Positions 62,317 through 64,000 of a stretch of 64,000 nucleotides of DNA are shown here, piece by piece (position 1 is the stretch's first letter; each line of letters begins with the position of its first letter). The translations under genes and the position numbers were made by a program. The stretch is taken from positions 118,379 through 182,378 of the forward strand of contig CABFPE010000905.1 in assembly GCA_900660155.1 (NCBI GenBank), given 5' to 3'. Source of the DNA: Hofstenia miamia (Eukaryota > Xenacoelomorpha > Acoela > Hofsteniidae). The notes under the pieces were generated by a model that was given only the letters and a program-made list of their open reading frames with translations, made no database searches and had not been told where the DNA came from.

Positions 62317-62601
62317 CTAAGTTTTTCGAGAAGTGGCCTTCTTGAATCCAGAAACATTGGATTTTGAAGCAACATGAAAAGTGAGATATATTTTATTGTC
62401 ATCAGGAAAATATATTATATAATTACTTGTTGGTTTGTCAAAGTGATTTAGTAGAGCACGATACACTGATATATTCACCCGACTGTTGTCGCATGTAAGG
62501 CAGCAAACCTGAAATCCACAACTATGTAGAATTTCTATCACTAACTTTATTTCTTCTATAATTTTCATTGACGTCACATTGGGGACAGGTAGAGATTTCA
62601 C
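62317..62601 (-). pseudogene. P-element-like transposase fragment
   Basis: The frame contains MKIIEEIKLVIEILHSCGFQ, VCCLTCDNSRVNISVYRAL and YFPDDNKIYLTFHV. This is the pattern of the RNase H-like core of P-element/THAP9-type transposases (LIxxVIxxLxxxGFxVxxxxxDNxxxNxxxFxxL...PxxxxxIxLxFDxxHxxKNxRN), including the Asp of CDNSRVN. The HxxKNxRN block is degraded to a KSNV-like remnant and the frame ends soon after. No THAP domain or other end was found. Flanking palindromic motifs lie 100-240 bp upstream on this strand. Confidence 0.6.
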
Positions 62602-62703
62602 ACCTATCTATTCATCACGATTCAGTGAAGTCGCCATAAAGCAATAAATACTTTCAAAGAAATTGAAGTCAGAGTCAAAACCACTTCCCAATATGCAAAA
62701 AAT

Positions 62704-62837
62704 GTGCCTAGCACGTGCAAACAAAGTCTTTTCGAAAATGAAAAAAACGTGCTAAGCACGTCTTTAAGTGCAAAGCATTTATTCAAAAATGTGCTGCAAG
62801 TGTGATAAGTCCAGGGCAATGTGGGTGCTAAGCACGT
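62704..62837. repeat. Four spaced GTGCTAAGCACGT palindromes
   Basis: GTGCCTAGCACGT (62704), ACGTGCTAAGCACGT (62747-62761, nearly perfect palindrome), a degenerate GTGCTGCAAGTGT (62791) and GTGCTAAGCACGT (62825) are spaced about 44, 43 and 34 bp. The three strongest units share GTGCYWAGCACGT. The spacing near four helical turns suggests protein-binding sites, perhaps for the nearby P-like transposase or a bHLH-type factor (CACGTG-like core). Function is inferred. Confidence 0.6.
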
Positions 62838-62933
62838 CATTGAGGCACTTTTTTAGCACAACATATGCACCTTACTAGCACTTTATTCTTTTTTAGTATT
62901 ATATTGCTTAGATATTTTGTTTGGTTATATATA

Positions 62934-63703
62934 CAGGGTGTGACAAAAGTAGCGCAAAATCTTGGAACGACTTAATTTTAAATCATACTTTTAAGGTCGT
63001 TCAGAATCTATGATTAGCTTGACTCATTTCTCAGCCAATTTTAAAAAATTTAATTTCAAATTTGCTTTGTCGATTCATCGCTTGTGTTAAGCATAAATTG
63101 GATTTAAAAGTGAACATTTGAAATTCATTTAATCGGCAATGGAGAACAGATTGTCAACCGAAGAAAGAATTAAAGCCGTGAAATACTTTTATAACTGCAG
63201 CAATTACAGTAATACAGCAAAGCATTTGAATGTAGAGTTAAATATACAATTCAACCATCAACAATTCAGAGACTCGTGAAGAAGTTTGAAAACACCATTT
63301 CAGTATTTGACCTACCAAGGTCAGTACGACCTTTCGTAATAAACGATTTTAAAACTGCTGTGCTGAGAGAGGTCAATGCCTGATCTTACCCCACCGGACT
63401 TTTTTCTTTGTTGAACATTGAAAGACTTGGTGTAAAACAGAAAGCCTCAAACAATCGAGGAATTGACCGCTGCAATCACCGATGGTATGCAATCAATTGA
63501 CAATGAGTTGTGCCAAAGGGTGTGCCAGTCGGTATCTTCAAGGCTGCAGAAATGTTTGAACAGCGATGGTCATCATTTTGAAGACTGAATTACTATTCAA
63601 ACATGAATTGAAACGACGTTTTTATTTGTGTTTAAATAAAAATTTAATGTTTTAAATGTATATTGTATCTAAATTTCATATTTTGCGTTACTTTTGTCAC
63701 ACC

Positions 63704-63706
<3 letters not shown>
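62934..63706 (+). mobile_element. Internally deleted mariner-like element
   Basis: The left end, CAGGGTGTGACAAAAGTAGC, and the inverted right end, CAGGGTGTGACAAAAGTAAC, both continue GCAAAAT. TA flanks both sides (62932-62933 and 63707-63708). At 773 bp it is roughly 500 bp shorter than an autonomous element and carries only the two ends of a transposase gene. The near-perfect ends suggest it could still have been mobilised in trans. The right flank is (TA)n. Confidence 0.93.
63139..63588 (+). pseudogene. Mariner-like transposase, deleted and frameshifted
   Basis: ATG at 63139 begins MENRLSTEERIKAVKYFYN, the first helix-turn-helix. One frame on, PSTIQRLVKKFENTISVFDL then PRSVRP matches the TIxRLVKKFxxTGSVxDxPRSGRP block of mariner-like enzymes. 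The central DD catalytic region is missing. The C-terminal part resumes with DLTPPDFFL, PQTIEELTAAITDGMQSIDN and ends RLQKCLNSDGHHFED at 63588. One frameshift in the N-terminal part and a large internal deletion are visible. Not functional. Confidence 0.85.

Positions 63707-63748
<42 letters not shown>
63707..63748. repeat. (TA)n microsatellite
   Basis: TA run directly next to the mariner-like end. Confidence 0.95.
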
Positions 63749-63754
<6 letters not shown>

Positions 63755-63767
63755 TGTTTTTTTGTTT

Positions 63768-63794
63768 TTGCCTCAATACTTTTGGCCACCACTG
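63768..63794 (-). repeat. Solo Tc1-type terminal repeat
   Basis: On the minus strand it reads CAGTGGTGGCCAAAAGTATT and then GAGGC, the classic terminal sequence of Tc1-family elements (CAGTGsTGGCCAAAAGT). The rest of the element is not present to the left, where the (TA)n tract lies. Confidence 0.7.
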
Positions 63795-64000
63795 CATGCC
63801 AGGAGACAGGGAATTCGAGACCGAGAACGCGATCAATAATTTGAGACTGCCATCAAAACTATTTATTTTGAGACGGAAAATGAGAAGTTATGCATTGAAA
63901 CAATGACCCTCGAGACTTTTTTGAAACTAGCCAAATTAAAAATAATTTTAATCAAGTTAAAATTTAGCCTTTAAACTTTCAATTTACCATTCTTAAGTAA
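63795..64000. other. Unassigned sequence at the window end
   Basis: A slightly GC-richer patch (63800-63835) is followed by AT-rich sequence. No family recognised. Confidence 0.5.

Noticed and set aside
62622-62840. Minus-strand 72-codon frame over the palindromic array
   Set aside because: The repeated-palindrome DNA explains the sequence better; the peptide has no family pattern.

Overview
This window is AT-rich animal DNA with no bacterial gene layout. It has no dense open reading frames, operons, Shine-Dalgarno sites, tRNA, rRNA or CRISPR array that I could recognise. The element mix fits a repeat-laden invertebrate: Tc1 and mariner relatives, several hAT families with 8-bp target duplications, a P-element-like fragment, LINEs, Ty1/copia and Penelope-like remnants, and very many (AT)n microsatellites. 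I cannot name the species from sequence alone.

Layout. 1-1310 is a Tc1-type element with one frameshift in its transposase. 2.8-16.4 kb holds several copies of a ~0.95-kb repeat (called repeat A here). One copy is split by a 2.1-kb non-autonomous hAT element with a perfect 8-bp target duplication. Between these lie decayed coding stretches (4.9-7.7 kb) and a CGG-rich inverted cluster. 19.5-20.8 kb is a gap-containing ACCGGTT-rich inverted structure with a long hairpin. 22.9-24.9 kb is a second copy of the 2-kb hAT. 30.2-32.3 kb is a decayed LINE on the minus strand. 39.9-41.7 kb is the best gene in the window: an apparently whole, single-exon hAT transposase with CGGBP1-like N-terminal architecture, bounded by an exact 8-bp duplication and carrying repeated GCCGAAA motifs at its ends. 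48.6-51.5 kb is a broken Ty1/copia remnant next to a Penelope-like RT fragment. 54.7-55.4 kb has a small hAT MITE just upstream of a likely host terminal exon ending in a GRIN-C-like motif. 57.4-60.1 kb has another old repeat with a Tc1 remnant inside it, then a likely host terminal exon with an ITIM-like tail. 60.2-64 kb has LINE, P-like and mariner fossils around a 1000-N gap.

The host-gene content appears to be only a few exons on both strands (55160-55387 +, 59076-59236 +, and weaker candidates at 56416-56487 - and 62006-62082 -). These were inferred from splice-site context and single-frame openness, not from transcripts. Two exact duplications (1037 nt and 620 nt), each split by a single N, and one ~80-nt duplication around an N run look like unmerged contig ends rather than biology.
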